DNA from: a virus
DNA: 64,000 bases
IMG/VR virus record: IMGVR_UViG_3300042691_026427
Location: 1-64,000 of that record
Direction: 5' to 3' (one strand)
Shown here: in pieces, positions 38,140 through 47,064 of the stretch
Layout: every line of letters begins with the position of its first letter
Numbering within the stretch: the first letter of the stretch is position 1
Made by a program: the position numbers and the translations under genes
The notes under the pieces: model-generated
Seen by the model: only the letters and a program-made list of their open reading frames with translations
What the model was told of the DNA's origin: nothing
The model's database searches: none

Positions 38140-39358
38140 TCGTTTTATCAAAAATTAATTTTGCAGCGTTTCCTTCAACTGCTGATTTACTTATAATAAT
38201 TTTGGAAAGACCGCGCTCAACGAGATTAATTGCATCAAATTGATAGGGCAACAATATCTTTTCTAAAATATTTTTTAAACCTCTTGCATTGGTTTTTAAA
38301 CTTTTAGATTTTTCTGCAATGGCACTAAACGCTTCGTCGTCAAAATCTAAATTAATTCCGTCAATGTCGAACATATATTGGTACTGACGAGTTAAACTAT
38401 TTTTAGGTTCTTTTAGAATTTTTACCAGTTGTTCTGTGCTAAGTTCTTCAACACTGGTAATGATTCCAAATCTTCCTACAAATTCCGGAATCATGCCATA
38501 GGTAATTAAGTCTTTTGTTATGACATCGCTGTAATTTAATGCAGAATCGTCTTTAGCATTAACTTTACTATTAAATCCTATACTAGTGCCGGTGTTCTTT
38601 CGTTTTTCAATAATTTTATCAAGACCTACAAATGCGCCGCCGCATATGAATAAAATTCCCCTAGTGTCAATTTCGATAATATCGCCCCTAGGGCTTTTTC
38701 GTTTGTCACTAGCTGGGACTCTGCTAATAGTACCCTCGACCATTTTTAGCAAAGCCTGTTGTACGCCTTCTCCACTAACATCTCTAGTTATACTAGTGCT
38801 TTCGCCTTTTCTAGAAATCTTATCAATTTCATCAATGTAAACGATTCCACGTTGAGCTTTTTCTACATCACCGTCTGCAGATGCCAATAATCTAACCAAT
38901 ACACTTTCTACATCGTCCCCTACGTAACCAGCTTCAGTTAATCCAGTAGCATCGCAGATAGCAAACGGAATTTCTAAATAGTCTGCCAATTTTCTAGCAA
39001 GAAATGTTTTGCCGCAGCCAGTAGGACCCAACATCAACACATTGGTCTTTTCTAGATCAATGTCTTTGTTGGGATGATTGATTCTTTTAAAATGTTGACA
39101 TACTGCAACACTTAGGGCAATCTTTGCCTCATCTTGCCCAATAATGTACTCATCTAAGTAATCTTTTATTTTACTGGGATTATAAACTGACTTAGTTTCG
39201 TCAATTGGAAACTTCTTAACTTTTTCGTCTTTTAGTATATCCACACATAGATCTATGCAGTCATTACATATGGCGCTTTGATCACTAACAATTAGTTTTT
39301 CAACATCCTGTTTGCTTTTTCCACAAAAATCACAGTGGTGTTCATTGTTCTGTTTCAC
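38120..39358 (-). CDS. clpX: ClpX AAA+ unfoldase
   Basis: 412 residues, complete. Zinc-binding domain HCDFCGKSKQ...ICNDC (four Cys), Walker A GPTGCGKTFLA, Walker B IVYIDEIDKI, and pore loop GYVGDDVES. The IGF-type loop needed to dock ClpP appears replaced (around NTGTSIGFNSK only remotely), so docking to host ClpP should be tested. With phage ClpS and DnaK it forms a proteostasis set. Confidence 0.94.
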   Translation of the reverse strand: MKQNNEHHCDFCGKSKQDVEKLIVSDQSAICNDCIDLCVDILKDEKVKKFPIDETKSVYNPSKIKDYLDEYIIGQDEAKIALSVAVCQHFKRINHPNKDIDLEKTNVLMLGPTGCGKTFLARKLADYLEIPFAICDATGLTEAGYVGDDVESVLVRLLASADGDVEKAQRGIVYIDEIDKISRKGESTSITRDVSGEGVQQALLKMVEGTISRVPASDKRKSPRGDIIEIDTRGILFICGGAFVGLDKIIEKRKNTGTSIGFNSKVNAKDDSALNYSDVITKDLITYGMIPEFVGRFGIITSVEELSTEQLVKILKEPKNSLTRQYQYMFDIDGINLDFDDEAFSAIAEKSKSLKTNARGLKNILEKILLPYQFDAINLVERGLSKIIISKSAVEGNAAKLIFDKTNDKKLS

Positions 39359-39740
39359 CGATCGCTCTTTCTAAAAATTCCTTGACACTGTTTAATCTAT
39401 TTTGATTAATGTGGCCATACACTGCTTGTTTGTTTTTATCGCTGGTAGAATAAAATGTATTAGTTTTTCCTAAAACATATCCGGCCAGCATGTCAATCAT
39501 AGGTGCCGCGTTATCAAGGTTAATATACTTATGACTAGAGGATGCCATGGCGTGAAAAAACCAAACAACGTTTGGTTCTTTCTGTATAAAATAGATGTTG
39601 AGATCTATATCTCTTTTACAATCTGCCAACCACTTAGTGGCTTCATCTTGTTCGCTATCTGATATGTTGATTAGAAAAATGCTGGGACTGTCATTTTCAA
39701 AAATATCAGGTGGGGTTACTAGGGTTATTGTTAGGCTCAT
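39342..39740 (-). CDS. hypothetical protein (132 aa)
   Basis: Overlaps both clpX and the upstream membrane-protein gene. Motifs such as IYFIQKEPNVVWFFHAMASS and the MIDMLAGYVLGKTNTFYST stretch suggest an alpha/beta fold. No family recognised. Tight coupling with clpX may point to an adaptor or regulator, but this is only context. Confidence 0.6.
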   Translation of the reverse strand: MSLTITLVTPPDIFENDSPSIFLINISDSEQDEATKWLADCKRDIDLNIYFIQKEPNVVWFFHAMASSSHKYINLDNAAPMIDMLAGYVLGKTNTFYSTSDKNKQAVYGHINQNRLNSVKEFLERAIGETEQ

Positions 39741-41154
39741 TTTTATCTTTTTCTAATTTTAATCTGTATTCTTGTTCTGTAATTACTTTGTTCCAGATTC
39801 CGCTTTCTGTCTGCTCTTCATTCTGGACATAATTTGAAACTAGGTGTTTTGGGCCATACATGTCTTTGGCTGCTCGAACGTTCATTCTTTCCCCTTTGAT
39901 AGTAATGTATCCGTCTGGCGGCAATTTATCCCATTCTATTTGAGATATTTCATCATCCTGCGGTGCTACATAATTAACGGGACGTTCTGCATCTGGAATT
40001 TTAGTTTGTGTTAAACTACTATCTTCGTTTAGTATCTCTGTAGCTATAGGATCAACGTTAGTTTCTTCCGATTTATATACCATTGGCTTCAAATTTTTAA
40101 AATGTGCAAATGGTTGATTTAGATAGGGATTCTGTTCTAATATAGATTTTTCTTTTTCTGTATTTCTAGCAATGCTGTCGGGAAACATCCAGCCAGGAAT
40201 GTGAGGATTTTGAGATTTCGTGACAGTGGGTTGTTCTTCAACTATGTCAATAGAGCCCTTTGGGCTGTCACCCTCCGTAATTTCTTCAAACGTTGGGAAC
40301 AGATCATCGTCCTTTAGTTCTTCTGATGTAGGTTTTTCTCCTACATCGGCAATCCAAGCATCGGGTTTGTTTACTTCACGCTCTCGGAAGTTTTGGAAAC
40401 TGATCTGACTAGACAGTAGTAGTATAACGGCCAGTGGATCGAATACCACAATAAGAACAATAATTACCCACGTGACTGCTTTTTCCAATATTGTAGGATC
40501 TGTTTCGCCGTAGACAAAGGCCGCAATATATTTTATCGGACCTACTTCTGCTTCGACTTTACGTACCTCAGCGGCAATAGGCGCCCTCTCTTCAGATAAC
40601 TGACTAATAGTTTTCTGTTCGGCTGCGATCTCAGTTTGGATACGAGCACGTTCTTTTTGTTGTGCTCTTCGAATTGCAACTGCTTTGTCAGCACCTTTTT
40701 CATCTTGGCTTCGGCCCATGACTTGGTCCACAGCCTCATCCATCTGTTTAAGCGCCCTACGGTTCGCATCTATATTGTCCTTTGCTGTTTTAATCTTTTC
40801 ATCGTAGACTGCAATCTTACTCAGCACATCGCCTGACACTAAACTTTGGTCACTGTGCGCCTTTGACAGAAATCCAAAGATACCCATTGAAGTGATCAAC
40901 ATCAATACTGCAATGGCAGATAGTAGATATGACCGAATGGTCCAAGGTGCAATAGACCAATTTTGTTTTAGCCATAAGGTAGCAGTGATCTTACCTACAC
41001 CTAGTGCAATCCCCATGATTACCACTGACCAAGGAGCGGCAGAGAAAATGGCCATGAGGCCCAGAATACTATAGTACTCTGCTACAATTGACAGCGTGAT
41101 ACCGCTGACTAATGCTAGATAGGCGAGAAACTTTTCATTTAATGTTGGCTGCAT
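39706..41154 (-). CDS. large membrane/coiled-coil protein
   Basis: 482 residues: about three membrane segments in the first 100 residues, a long coiled coil (about 110-205, KIAVYDEKIKTAKDN onwards), another membrane segment (about 225-250, VIIVLIVVFDPLAVILLL), then an acidic disordered tail. GATAAATA late box lies immediately before the ATG, again without a ribosome-binding site. Architecture suits a membrane-associated phage protein; related T4-like marine phages have similar uncharacterised proteins. Confidence 0.65.
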   Translation of the reverse strand: MQPTLNEKFLAYLALVSGITLSIVAEYYSILGLMAIFSAAPWSVVIMGIALGVGKITATLWLKQNWSIAPWTIRSYLLSAIAVLMLITSMGIFGFLSKAHSDQSLVSGDVLSKIAVYDEKIKTAKDNIDANRRALKQMDEAVDQVMGRSQDEKGADKAVAIRRAQQKERARIQTEIAAEQKTISQLSEERAPIAAEVRKVEAEVGPIKYIAAFVYGETDPTILEKAVTWVIIVLIVVFDPLAVILLLSSQISFQNFREREVNKPDAWIADVGEKPTSEELKDDDLFPTFEEITEGDSPKGSIDIVEEQPTVTKSQNPHIPGWMFPDSIARNTEKEKSILEQNPYLNQPFAHFKNLKPMVYKSEETNVDPIATEILNEDSSLTQTKIPDAERPVNYVAPQDDEISQIEWDKLPPDGYITIKGERMNVRAAKDMYGPKHLVSNYVQNEEQTESGIWNKVITEQEYRLKLEKDKNEPNNNPSNPT

Positions 41155-41160
41155 GGAGAG

Positions 41161-41168
41161 TATTTATC
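41161..41168 (-). promoter_or_regulatory. T4-type late promoter (leaderless configuration)
   Basis: GATAAATAC followed by TCTCC and the ATG at 41154. Confidence 0.68.
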
Positions 41169-41556
41169 GACGCATGTTGGCAATGGCCACAGCTTCTTCG
41201 TCGCTAAAAATAGGCACAGCGTTTGACTTGTGCATAGTACCAATGCCTTTAATTTTATCGCCAGTATAAACCTTAGCCGGTGCCAAGGCAGCAACTCCTG
41301 CACCGGAGTTGAGACTAGGAATATGATTTGAAGTTGCGCGGCCTACTGGTGCTGACAATTGGTAAGACAATGGCTCAGCAGACAGGGCTCGTTTGCGCTT
41401 TTTATCTTCTGCCTCCACTTCCCACTTTTTCTGTAGTTCCTTCCATGACTCATCGAGTTCACGTGCTTTGCGAGCTTCGTCAGCATTGCGGAATTTAACC
41501 TTGCCCTTTTTCTTGCCGTTAAGACTAAGGCTGGGATGGTGTAGATGCATTGTCAT
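41164..41556 (-). CDS. hypothetical protein (130 aa)
   Basis: Basic N-terminal half with a predicted helix (ARKARELDESWKELQKKWEVE), then a low-complexity Ala/Pro-rich part ending EEAVAIANMRR. Overlaps the upstream gene by 4 nt. No family recognised; probably virion- or assembly-related from context. Confidence 0.58.
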   Translation of the reverse strand: MTMHLHHPSLSLNGKKKGKVKFRNADEARKARELDESWKELQKKWEVEAEDKKRKRALSAEPLSYQLSAPVGRATSNHIPSLNSGAGVAALAPAKVYTGDKIKGIGTMHKSNAVPIFSDEEAVAIANMRR

Positions 41557-41810
41557 TCTTCGTCCTTTAGTTGATCTCGAAACAAGGATAGTTGATCAAT
41601 AAGATGTTGAACCCCTAGTTTGGTCATTGTAATCTCATGCAACCCCATACTAAATGCAAGCCTGTTCTCATTGGTAACACCCAATCGATAAAAGACCGTT
41701 GCCGGTTTTTCTGGTTCAGGCCTGGGCGGCACAATGTAGGGAACTTTTTCCGGGAATGGAACGACATTGTCGGACATGCCTTTTCCCTTATTTTTAAACC
41801 AATCAAACAT
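41553..41810 (-). CDS. hypothetical protein (85 aa)
   Basis: Starts MFDWFKNKGKGMSDNVVPFP; a Pro-rich linker is followed by a beta-helical C-terminus (RLAFSMGLHEITMTKLGVQ). Coupled by overlaps on both sides. No family recognised. Confidence 0.58.
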   Translation of the reverse strand: MFDWFKNKGKGMSDNVVPFPEKVPYIVPPRPEPEKPATVFYRLGVTNENRLAFSMGLHEITMTKLGVQHLIDQLSLFRDQLKDEE

Positions 41811-42138
41811 GAACTTCTTCTAGTTTAGGAAAGTTAATAGGACTAGCAGTATTCGAAACGTGTGGCTCAAATGTTTTTTGGATCTTGCTGGGAATGCCCG
41901 TAAATCGAGCTACTGTACCGTTAGGGTTAATTTTCAGCGAGCCGGCGACTACCCAAATTTGTTTTCCGCTAGCATCAACTCCTGCTAACTTTCGTACTAC
42001 TCCATTGATCAGGCCAGTAGGGGTATCCTTACCGCGAGTCCATTGATAATGTGTATCTTTGTTAAACCAAATTTGCTCGGCACCGGATTGTGCGATGCAC
42101 CAAAGTTTCAATTGTGTAAGTGTGTATTCAGCGTTCAT
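41803..42138 (-). CDS. hypothetical protein (111 aa)
   Basis: WCIAQSGAEQIWFNKDTHYQW, then IWVVAGSLKINPNGTVARFTG: a compact alpha/beta protein. AGGAGGTT before the ATG and a consensus promoter directly upstream show it begins an early operon of three small genes. No family recognised. Confidence 0.65.
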   Translation of the reverse strand: MNAEYTLTQLKLWCIAQSGAEQIWFNKDTHYQWTRGKDTPTGLINGVVRKLAGVDASGKQIWVVAGSLKINPNGTVARFTGIPSKIQKTFEPHVSNTASPINFPKLEEVHV

Positions 42139-42158
42139 TATGAACCTCCTATTGCATT

Positions 42159-42187
42159 AGTATACAACAATAAGGAGGTTTTGTCAA
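42159..42187 (-). promoter_or_regulatory. sigma70-type promoter
   Basis: TTGACA (42182-42187), 17 nt, TATACT (42159-42164), followed by AGGAGGTT and the ATG at 42138. Confidence 0.85.
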
Positions 42188-42203
42188 CAACTGATTTTAC
42201 CAT

Positions 42204-43421
42204 TTATGTAATGTTTGGATCAACTGGAGTTGTTGCTTTTAAAATTAATGGTGCAACAGCTTTGGTAGTTTCTAAAATATCAGGTTTAACAGTGCTTTCA
42301 AATAATGCCTTCTGTTCTGGGTTAGTAATACCAACGTAGGTATTAGAAATTAATCCTATATCATCTAATGAATTTTGAGCTTTTAAAGATACTAAAATAT
42401 TTTGTTGATCTGATTGGACTTGTAACTTAATAGCGTTACCGGCAGTTTCTACAGATGCAGCAGCAGCGTCAAATTGTTCTTTAAAGAAATCGAAACTATC
42501 TATCAATACAGCCTGATCAGCAAGTGATAATGAATTAAGGCCTAATTCTGCAATTTCTGGATTTGTCGTAGGAATAGTACCTCCCAACCCGTCATCTATA
42601 TTAACTACTGGATACTTCAATGCTGATGATTTTCTCAAATTTAATAATTCTTTTTCTAATTGATCTTTTGCTTCGACTAAGTCTTTATATAGATCAGGCC
42701 TTGCCAGGGTTCCGACTAATGATGTTAAGGTTGGTACATCACCGATTCCGAGATACTCGGCCATAAATTTAGTATGACTACTGTTAACAATATCGAATGC
42801 ATCAGTTAATTTAAAATCACCAGTTCCTAGTGTTAGTTCATTTGACCAACCTTTGGCCTTATCAATGGCACCAGTAACTACGCTACCTAATTTTGTTAAG
42901 CCTGCACCAAATTGCCCTGATAATGAAGGATCATCTGCATACAAGGCTTGCAGTCCTGATAATTTACTAATGTCACCATTGAGTGCAGCTTTTGCACCGT
43001 CTAGTACATCTCCTATAGGATTAATAAAGTTATCAGTGACAGACTGTAGTCCACCTTCCACTGTTGTTTTAAATGCAGCTAAATTGCCACCCTCCGGAAT
43101 TAATCCATCGATACCTGTTTTTAAACTGTTTACAGCATCACCGGCGGATTTGGCTAGTGCTCTTGCTGGTTCAGACAGTTCTTTTGGTAGGGTATCAAGG
43201 AATTTATTAAGTCCCGCAGTGCCGCCTTTGATAAATTCAAATCCGCCCAGTGCTGCTTGAATTCCCAGTTGCGTTAAACCTGCTTGCAACATTTCTCCAA
43301 AACTGGATTTACGTACAGCTGGTTGTCCGTCAATTTCAACACTGTTGCTGGGTCGTGTTTTATTTTGTCCATACCACGTTTTAAACGCAGCTATCATTTG
43401 GGGATAAGTTACGTTAGCCAT
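42204..43421 (-). CDS. putative virion structural protein
   Basis: 405 residues. N-terminal MANVTYPQMIAAFKTWYGQN; the rest is Gly/Leu/Asp-rich amphipathic helix (LNKFLDTLPKELSEPARALA, LDGAKAALNGDISKLSGLQA). No enzymatic motif. In T4-like relatives such proteins occur near baseplate or tail genes. Ends 17 nt before a sigma70 promoter of the next gene. Confidence 0.52.
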   Translation of the reverse strand: MANVTYPQMIAAFKTWYGQNKTRPSNSVEIDGQPAVRKSSFGEMLQAGLTQLGIQAALGGFEFIKGGTAGLNKFLDTLPKELSEPARALAKSAGDAVNSLKTGIDGLIPEGGNLAAFKTTVEGGLQSVTDNFINPIGDVLDGAKAALNGDISKLSGLQALYADDPSLSGQFGAGLTKLGSVVTGAIDKAKGWSNELTLGTGDFKLTDAFDIVNSSHTKFMAEYLGIGDVPTLTSLVGTLARPDLYKDLVEAKDQLEKELLNLRKSSALKYPVVNIDDGLGGTIPTTNPEIAELGLNSLSLADQAVLIDSFDFFKEQFDAAAASVETAGNAIKLQVQSDQQNILVSLKAQNSLDDIGLISNTYVGITNPEQKALFESTVKPDILETTKAVAPLILKATTPVDPNIT

Positions 43422-43424
43422 AGA

Positions 43425-43712
43425 TTATACCAATGCAATGCCAGTGGTGCCCTGCATATACTGATCAGCAGCGTCTTTCTTTGCGGGCATAACAATAAAC
43501 ACATGCTCTCTTTTTAGAGTCATTGTTTCCTTTGAACCTAGGAACACCCAGGGAATCATTCCTAGGCCACCACCGCTCATTGTAAGAGCCAACGGGCGAT
43601 TGATAGTATATCCATCATGGTTATCCTTTTCTAAACGTGCAATGAGTTCATCACCGTTGATTAATTTGATACTGACTACGTCCCCTTCGGACATTGGTTT
43701 TTCGATTAACAT
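43425..43712 (-). CDS. hypothetical phage protein with Sm-like beta pattern (95 aa)
   Basis: GDVVSIKLINGDELIARLEK and YTINRPLALTMSGG give the beta-barrel pattern of Lsm-like phage proteins. Followed one base later by the next gene. RNA binding is possible but not shown. Confidence 0.58.
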   Translation of the reverse strand: MLIEKPMSEGDVVSIKLINGDELIARLEKDNHDGYTINRPLALTMSGGGLGMIPWVFLGSKETMTLKREHVFIVMPAKKDAADQYMQGTTGIALV

Positions 43713-44099
43713 TTATAATTCTCCTGATTGTGCTAACTTTAACATTAGACTGTATTGTTCGTATGCCTTACGTACTGCTGGGTATTTGCTTCTTAACTGT
43801 TGTTCTTGTTCTTTTTGTTCCATAAGAGTTTCAAACAATCTGTAGTGCCCAGTTTCTTTCATGTTGTTAAACACTTGATTTTCAAACCCTGCAATTCGAG
43901 TCAGTTCGCTTTCACTGATTTCAACAGTGTAAAGAGTTTCGGTTTCAAACGTCAGGTGGTCCTGCATAAACTTGTTATAGTCATTGGCATAATGAAACAG
44001 TGCTACATTAGCTTTGGTATGCCTGTGAGCACGTTTGTCTGAGTTAATCACTCTAATACCGTGCTCATTGCAAAATTTCTGCGTTGTTATATCTACCAT
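43713..44099 (-). CDS. hypothetical protein (128 aa)
   Basis: Its C-terminus SKYPAVRKAYEQYSLMLKL resembles FAALKKAYDNYKMLERLI at the end of the 44253-44696 product, so both share a short coiled-coil module. Central part YANDYNKFMQDHLTF. Possibly virion-associated. No family recognised. Confidence 0.58.
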   Translation of the reverse strand: MVDITTQKFCNEHGIRVINSDKRAHRHTKANVALFHYANDYNKFMQDHLTFETETLYTVEISESELTRIAGFENQVFNNMKETGHYRLFETLMEQKEQEQQLRSKYPAVRKAYEQYSLMLKLAQSGEL

Positions 44100-44272
44100 T
44101 ACGATCTTCCTATAGCAGATGCAAGTTGATTCATTTCTGATTTTCTACGACTGTTTTCACGTTCTAGAAAGTTAACACGATTTTCTAATTCCTTAACATA
44201 TCTTTCAGTTATTCTAAGTTGTTGCAGAATTTTTTCTATGTCAATTTGTTCTTTACTTTTCGGCGGAATCAT
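44099..44272 (-). CDS. short coiled-coil protein (57 aa)
   Basis: Almost entirely heptad-patterned helix (KEQIDIEKILQQLRITERYV). Starts at MIPPKSKEQ with GGAG nine bases upstream; an ATG three codons earlier is too close to that site. Overlaps the next gene's end. Confidence 0.58.
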   Translation of the reverse strand: MIPPKSKEQIDIEKILQQLRITERYVKELENRVNFLERENSRRKSEMNQLASAIGRS

Positions 44273-44696
44273 TTGAATCATCTCCGATCAATCTTTCTAG
44301 CATTTTGTAATTGTCGTATGCTTTTTTCAATGCGGCAAACTTTTCTAGTTTCGCAGGATCTGGATCTTGCAAGATAGCTAACCTGTCTTCAATCTTTTTC
44401 AAGGTACTAGCAATGTTTGAGCCTTTGATAGTAACATCGCCATCAAACACAGCATTACTGGTAACATGTAGACCGGCACTGCCATTGGTTATACTGCTTG
44501 GCCAAGCGGTGCTGCTAGTACCCCAAGATACACCAATTGATCCGGTTGCTCCGGTCTGGAGCATCGATCCGGTTGCTCCAGTAGCAATACTATACGTTTG
44601 ATTTGTAGGACTGGAAAACATATAGTTACTGGATGTAATACTACTGGTATCTATACTAAGTGTATCTATGTCGATTGTGATATCTTTGTCATCCAT
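44253..44696 (-). CDS. putative virion protein with collagen-like repeats
   Basis: 147 residues. GATGSMLQTGATGSIGVSW is a short GAT-G collagen-like repeat, flanked by DGDVTIKGSNIA typical of phage tail-fibre or head-decoration trimers, and ends in the coiled-coil module AALKKAYDNYKMLERLI. Overlaps glutaredoxin by 8 nt. Confidence 0.66.
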   Translation of the reverse strand: MDDKDITIDIDTLSIDTSSITSSNYMFSSPTNQTYSIATGATGSMLQTGATGSIGVSWGTSSTAWPSSITNGSAGLHVTSNAVFDGDVTIKGSNIASTLKKIEDRLAILQDPDPAKLEKFAALKKAYDNYKMLERLIGDDSNDSAEK

Positions 44697-44913
44697 TTAG
44701 TTTGACCTTAAGTTCTGTATATCCGCCTATTAGTTCTTCATCTAAAAAGATTTGTGGAACTGACCGTGCATCGGGCACGGCTTCTAATAATTCTTCTTTT
44801 GTATATCCATCTCCGATTTTCCTTTCTTCGAATTCAATACCGTGTTGTTTTAATAATGCCTTTGCTTGATCACAAACAGGGCAGTGATATTTTGACCATA
44901 CTACAGCTTTCAT
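44689..44913 (-). CDS. grxC: glutaredoxin
   Basis: 74 residues with CPVC redox motif (residues 12-15), SVPQIFLDEELIGGYTEL giving the cis-Pro and glutathione-binding Gly-Gly. It is the hydrogen donor for the ribonucleotide reductase encoded next, corresponding to T4 NrdC in role. Confidence 0.92.
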   Translation of the reverse strand: MKAVVWSKYHCPVCDQAKALLKQHGIEFEERKIGDGYTKEELLEAVPDARSVPQIFLDEELIGGYTELKVKLNG

Positions 44914-44915
44914 TT

Positions 44916-45089
44916 TTAATCACCTCTTTCAATTTCTACAGTAATTCCGCTACCAAGTAATTCTGTTGCCACTTGCTCTAATGAATTTAAAAACTCGTTG
45001 TCAGCTAACAGGATATCGGACGTATCTTCTTTATTCTTTAACAATTTACTTACTCTTAGTATTACTATTTCTTCTATAACTTTGGCCAT
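44916..45089 (-). CDS. small hypothetical protein (57 aa)
   Basis: Starts at MAKVIEEIV with GAGGAG six nt upstream; a longer frame lacks such a site. Alpha/beta, acidic (DILLADNEFLNSLEQ). Located between glutaredoxin and nrdB, so probably co-transcribed. Confidence 0.62.
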   Translation of the reverse strand: MAKVIEEIVILRVSKLLKNKEDTSDILLADNEFLNSLEQVATELLGSGITVEIERGD

Positions 45090-45099
45090 TGTTAACTCC

Positions 45100-46200
45100 T
45101 CATAAATCTGGTAATTCTTCATACTTAACGCTGTCCGACATTACGCCAATGACATAGTTAGTTGATTCATTTTCTTGCAGAGCAGTCTGCTTCTTGTTAA
45201 TGTTTACATGCTTGTTAAACCAAGGAATAGGACTTGCCTTAGGGTGTTCACCTTGATACTTGATACCAATTTCTTTTAAACGGGTAAACGCAGTATAGTC
45301 AACAAAGTCGCTTAAAATTGCAGCGTTTAGTCCGATAACTGGCCCTAACTTGAACAGGTATTGAGCCCATGCTTTTTCCTCTTCAATAACTTCCATGTAC
45401 ATGTTATATACTTCTTGTTCACATTCTGTTTCTAATGTAACAAAGTCTGGATCGTCACGAGTTACATTGTTGATCAACCAAGCAGTCCATTCGGCATGTA
45501 GAATTTCATCTTGCAGAATTAAACTAATGATGTTGCCGTTACCAATGTAGATCTTGTTCTCTACCATTGCTAAACTGGTAGCAAAGCTCACCATGAAGCG
45601 TAGAGCCTCCAATGCATATGATGCGTGTAGAGCCATCCAGATTGCTCGCTTGTGCTCCATGCTTGGAATTGTCTCTCCCAATTCTTTGCGGCAGTTAAGA
45701 ATATGAAGATCCTCATAGTAGCGACCAATGTTAGCAGCCATGCCAACAATTTCAGCTGTGTCGTGAATCTTGTTAAACTCTTCTTTAGGTACTCCATATA
45801 CGTTCCTAATGATGTGACTGTAGCTCTTTGAATGGATGTTAGTTTCAAAGAAACTCCAATTGCTTACTAATGATTCAAGTTCGGGAATACTGATAACAGG
45901 CTGAAATACCTGATTAGGTGCTCGCCCTTGAATACTGTCTAATGCGGTCTGTCTTAACAAGTTACTAGTGAAGATATGTTTAACCGCATCACTAGCTTCT
46001 TTGTGATCCATCTTGTCTTTGGTAAGACTAATCTCTTCAGGAACCCAAAAGAATCCCCGAGCAAGTTCTTCATATTTGGCAATCTTGGGATACTTGACTT
46101 CTTCGAATCGCTGTACAGTTACTGGACCTGCGGGATCCAAGAACATTGTACGTTTGAGATAGTTTGTTTGTTTTGATAAGTTATACTGTTGTTTGCTCAT
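45100..46200 (-). CDS. nrdB: class Ia ribonucleotide reductase small subunit (NrdB)
   Basis: 366 residues. ETNIHSKSYSH (E-x-x-H) and LQDEILHAEW (E-x-x-H) ligate the di-iron centre whose tyrosyl radical is passed to NrdA. Supplies deoxynucleotides for phage replication. nrdA lies 1.4 kb upstream, with four non-nrd genes between. Confidence 0.95.
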   Translation of the reverse strand: MSKQQYNLSKQTNYLKRTMFLDPAGPVTVQRFEEVKYPKIAKYEELARGFFWVPEEISLTKDKMDHKEASDAVKHIFTSNLLRQTALDSIQGRAPNQVFQPVISIPELESLVSNWSFFETNIHSKSYSHIIRNVYGVPKEEFNKIHDTAEIVGMAANIGRYYEDLHILNCRKELGETIPSMEHKRAIWMALHASYALEALRFMVSFATSLAMVENKIYIGNGNIISLILQDEILHAEWTAWLINNVTRDDPDFVTLETECEQEVYNMYMEVIEEEKAWAQYLFKLGPVIGLNAAILSDFVDYTAFTRLKEIGIKYQGEHPKASPIPWFNKHVNINKKQTALQENESTNYVIGVMSDSVKYEELPDL

Positions 46201-46427
46201 TTATTGTCCTCTATAGTTGAAATAACGTCTGACATGTTAGGAGCAGTGGGATTATCATTAAATTCAAACATCAGTGCTCCGTTATCTACATATACCATTT
46301 CAAGATCAGCAGATTCTAAAAAATTTAATAATACTTCTTCTACTTCTTTTTCAATAACTACTTGTTCTGAAATGTTATGATTTAAAAGATGGAGTCTTAT
46401 TTTTTCTATAGTAGTTAATTTACTCAT
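46197..46427 (-). CDS. small hypothetical protein (76 aa)
   Basis: Starts at MSKLTTIEKIRL with GGGGAACC upstream; the longer frame is inside the aldolase gene. Acidic alpha/beta with ESADLEMVYVDNGALMFEF. Overlaps nrdB by 4 nt. Confidence 0.58.
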   Translation of the reverse strand: MSKLTTIEKIRLHLLNHNISEQVVIEKEVEEVLLNFLESADLEMVYVDNGALMFEFNDNPTAPNMSDVISTIEDNK

Positions 46428-47064
46428 TATAATGGTTCCCCGATGCAAGTACTATCTTGCAAATATGTTCCAATCTCTCAATATGTTCGTAAGCACGCCA
46501 CGGGCTAGTGTCTATGGCCACAACTCCGTGTCCTTTGATACCTACAATGTCATAGGCAATATTACCTTCATGATCTAATTGTAACATCTCAAAGCATTTG
46601 TCTGCAAGTTCTTGGCTAATGGGAGGTACATCACCTACGTTGGGTGCAACCTTAGTGTAACGATTCAATTCTGGAAATGCTGCACTAATTGTACTGAGAT
46701 CAATTCCGGCATGCATGGCAGCAATACAGTATGTAGGATGCACATGAACTACTACCCGGACATCGTTGCTGTGTTGACCCATACGTTTTTGTAAGCCAAA
46801 GTGCAGAGGTATCTCTCCACTAGGTTTTAGATTGGCACTTATATCAGTGTAAGGTAAATCTATCCAGTCCCATCTTTCGACTGGTTGGAACATGATGCCA
46901 ATTTTTTTAAATTGATCAGGTTGTAGGGTTTGTTTACGTACTCCACTAGGAGTAATGTAAAAGTGATCACGGTCGTGGTGACGAATGCTCACATTACCAT
47001 CGCGACTGGTAATCCAATTACGCTTGTAAGCGTCTACTAATATGTCACATATTGTTTCTAACAT
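46420..47064 (-). CDS. class II aldolase/adducin-family protein
   Basis: 214 residues. VHVHPTYCIAAMH supplies two zinc-binding His and the third comes from GIKGHGVVAID; TSRDGNVSIR is the substrate phosphate-binding loop, as in L-fuculose-1-phosphate aldolase and methylthioribulose dehydratase. Its reaction in a phage is unclear. Lies between nrdB and SOD. Confidence 0.86.
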   Translation of the reverse strand: MLETICDILVDAYKRNWITSRDGNVSIRHHDRDHFYITPSGVRKQTLQPDQFKKIGIMFQPVERWDWIDLPYTDISANLKPSGEIPLHFGLQKRMGQHSNDVRVVVHVHPTYCIAAMHAGIDLSTISAAFPELNRYTKVAPNVGDVPPISQELADKCFEMLQLDHEGNIAYDIVGIKGHGVVAIDTSPWRAYEHIERLEHICKIVLASGNHYNE

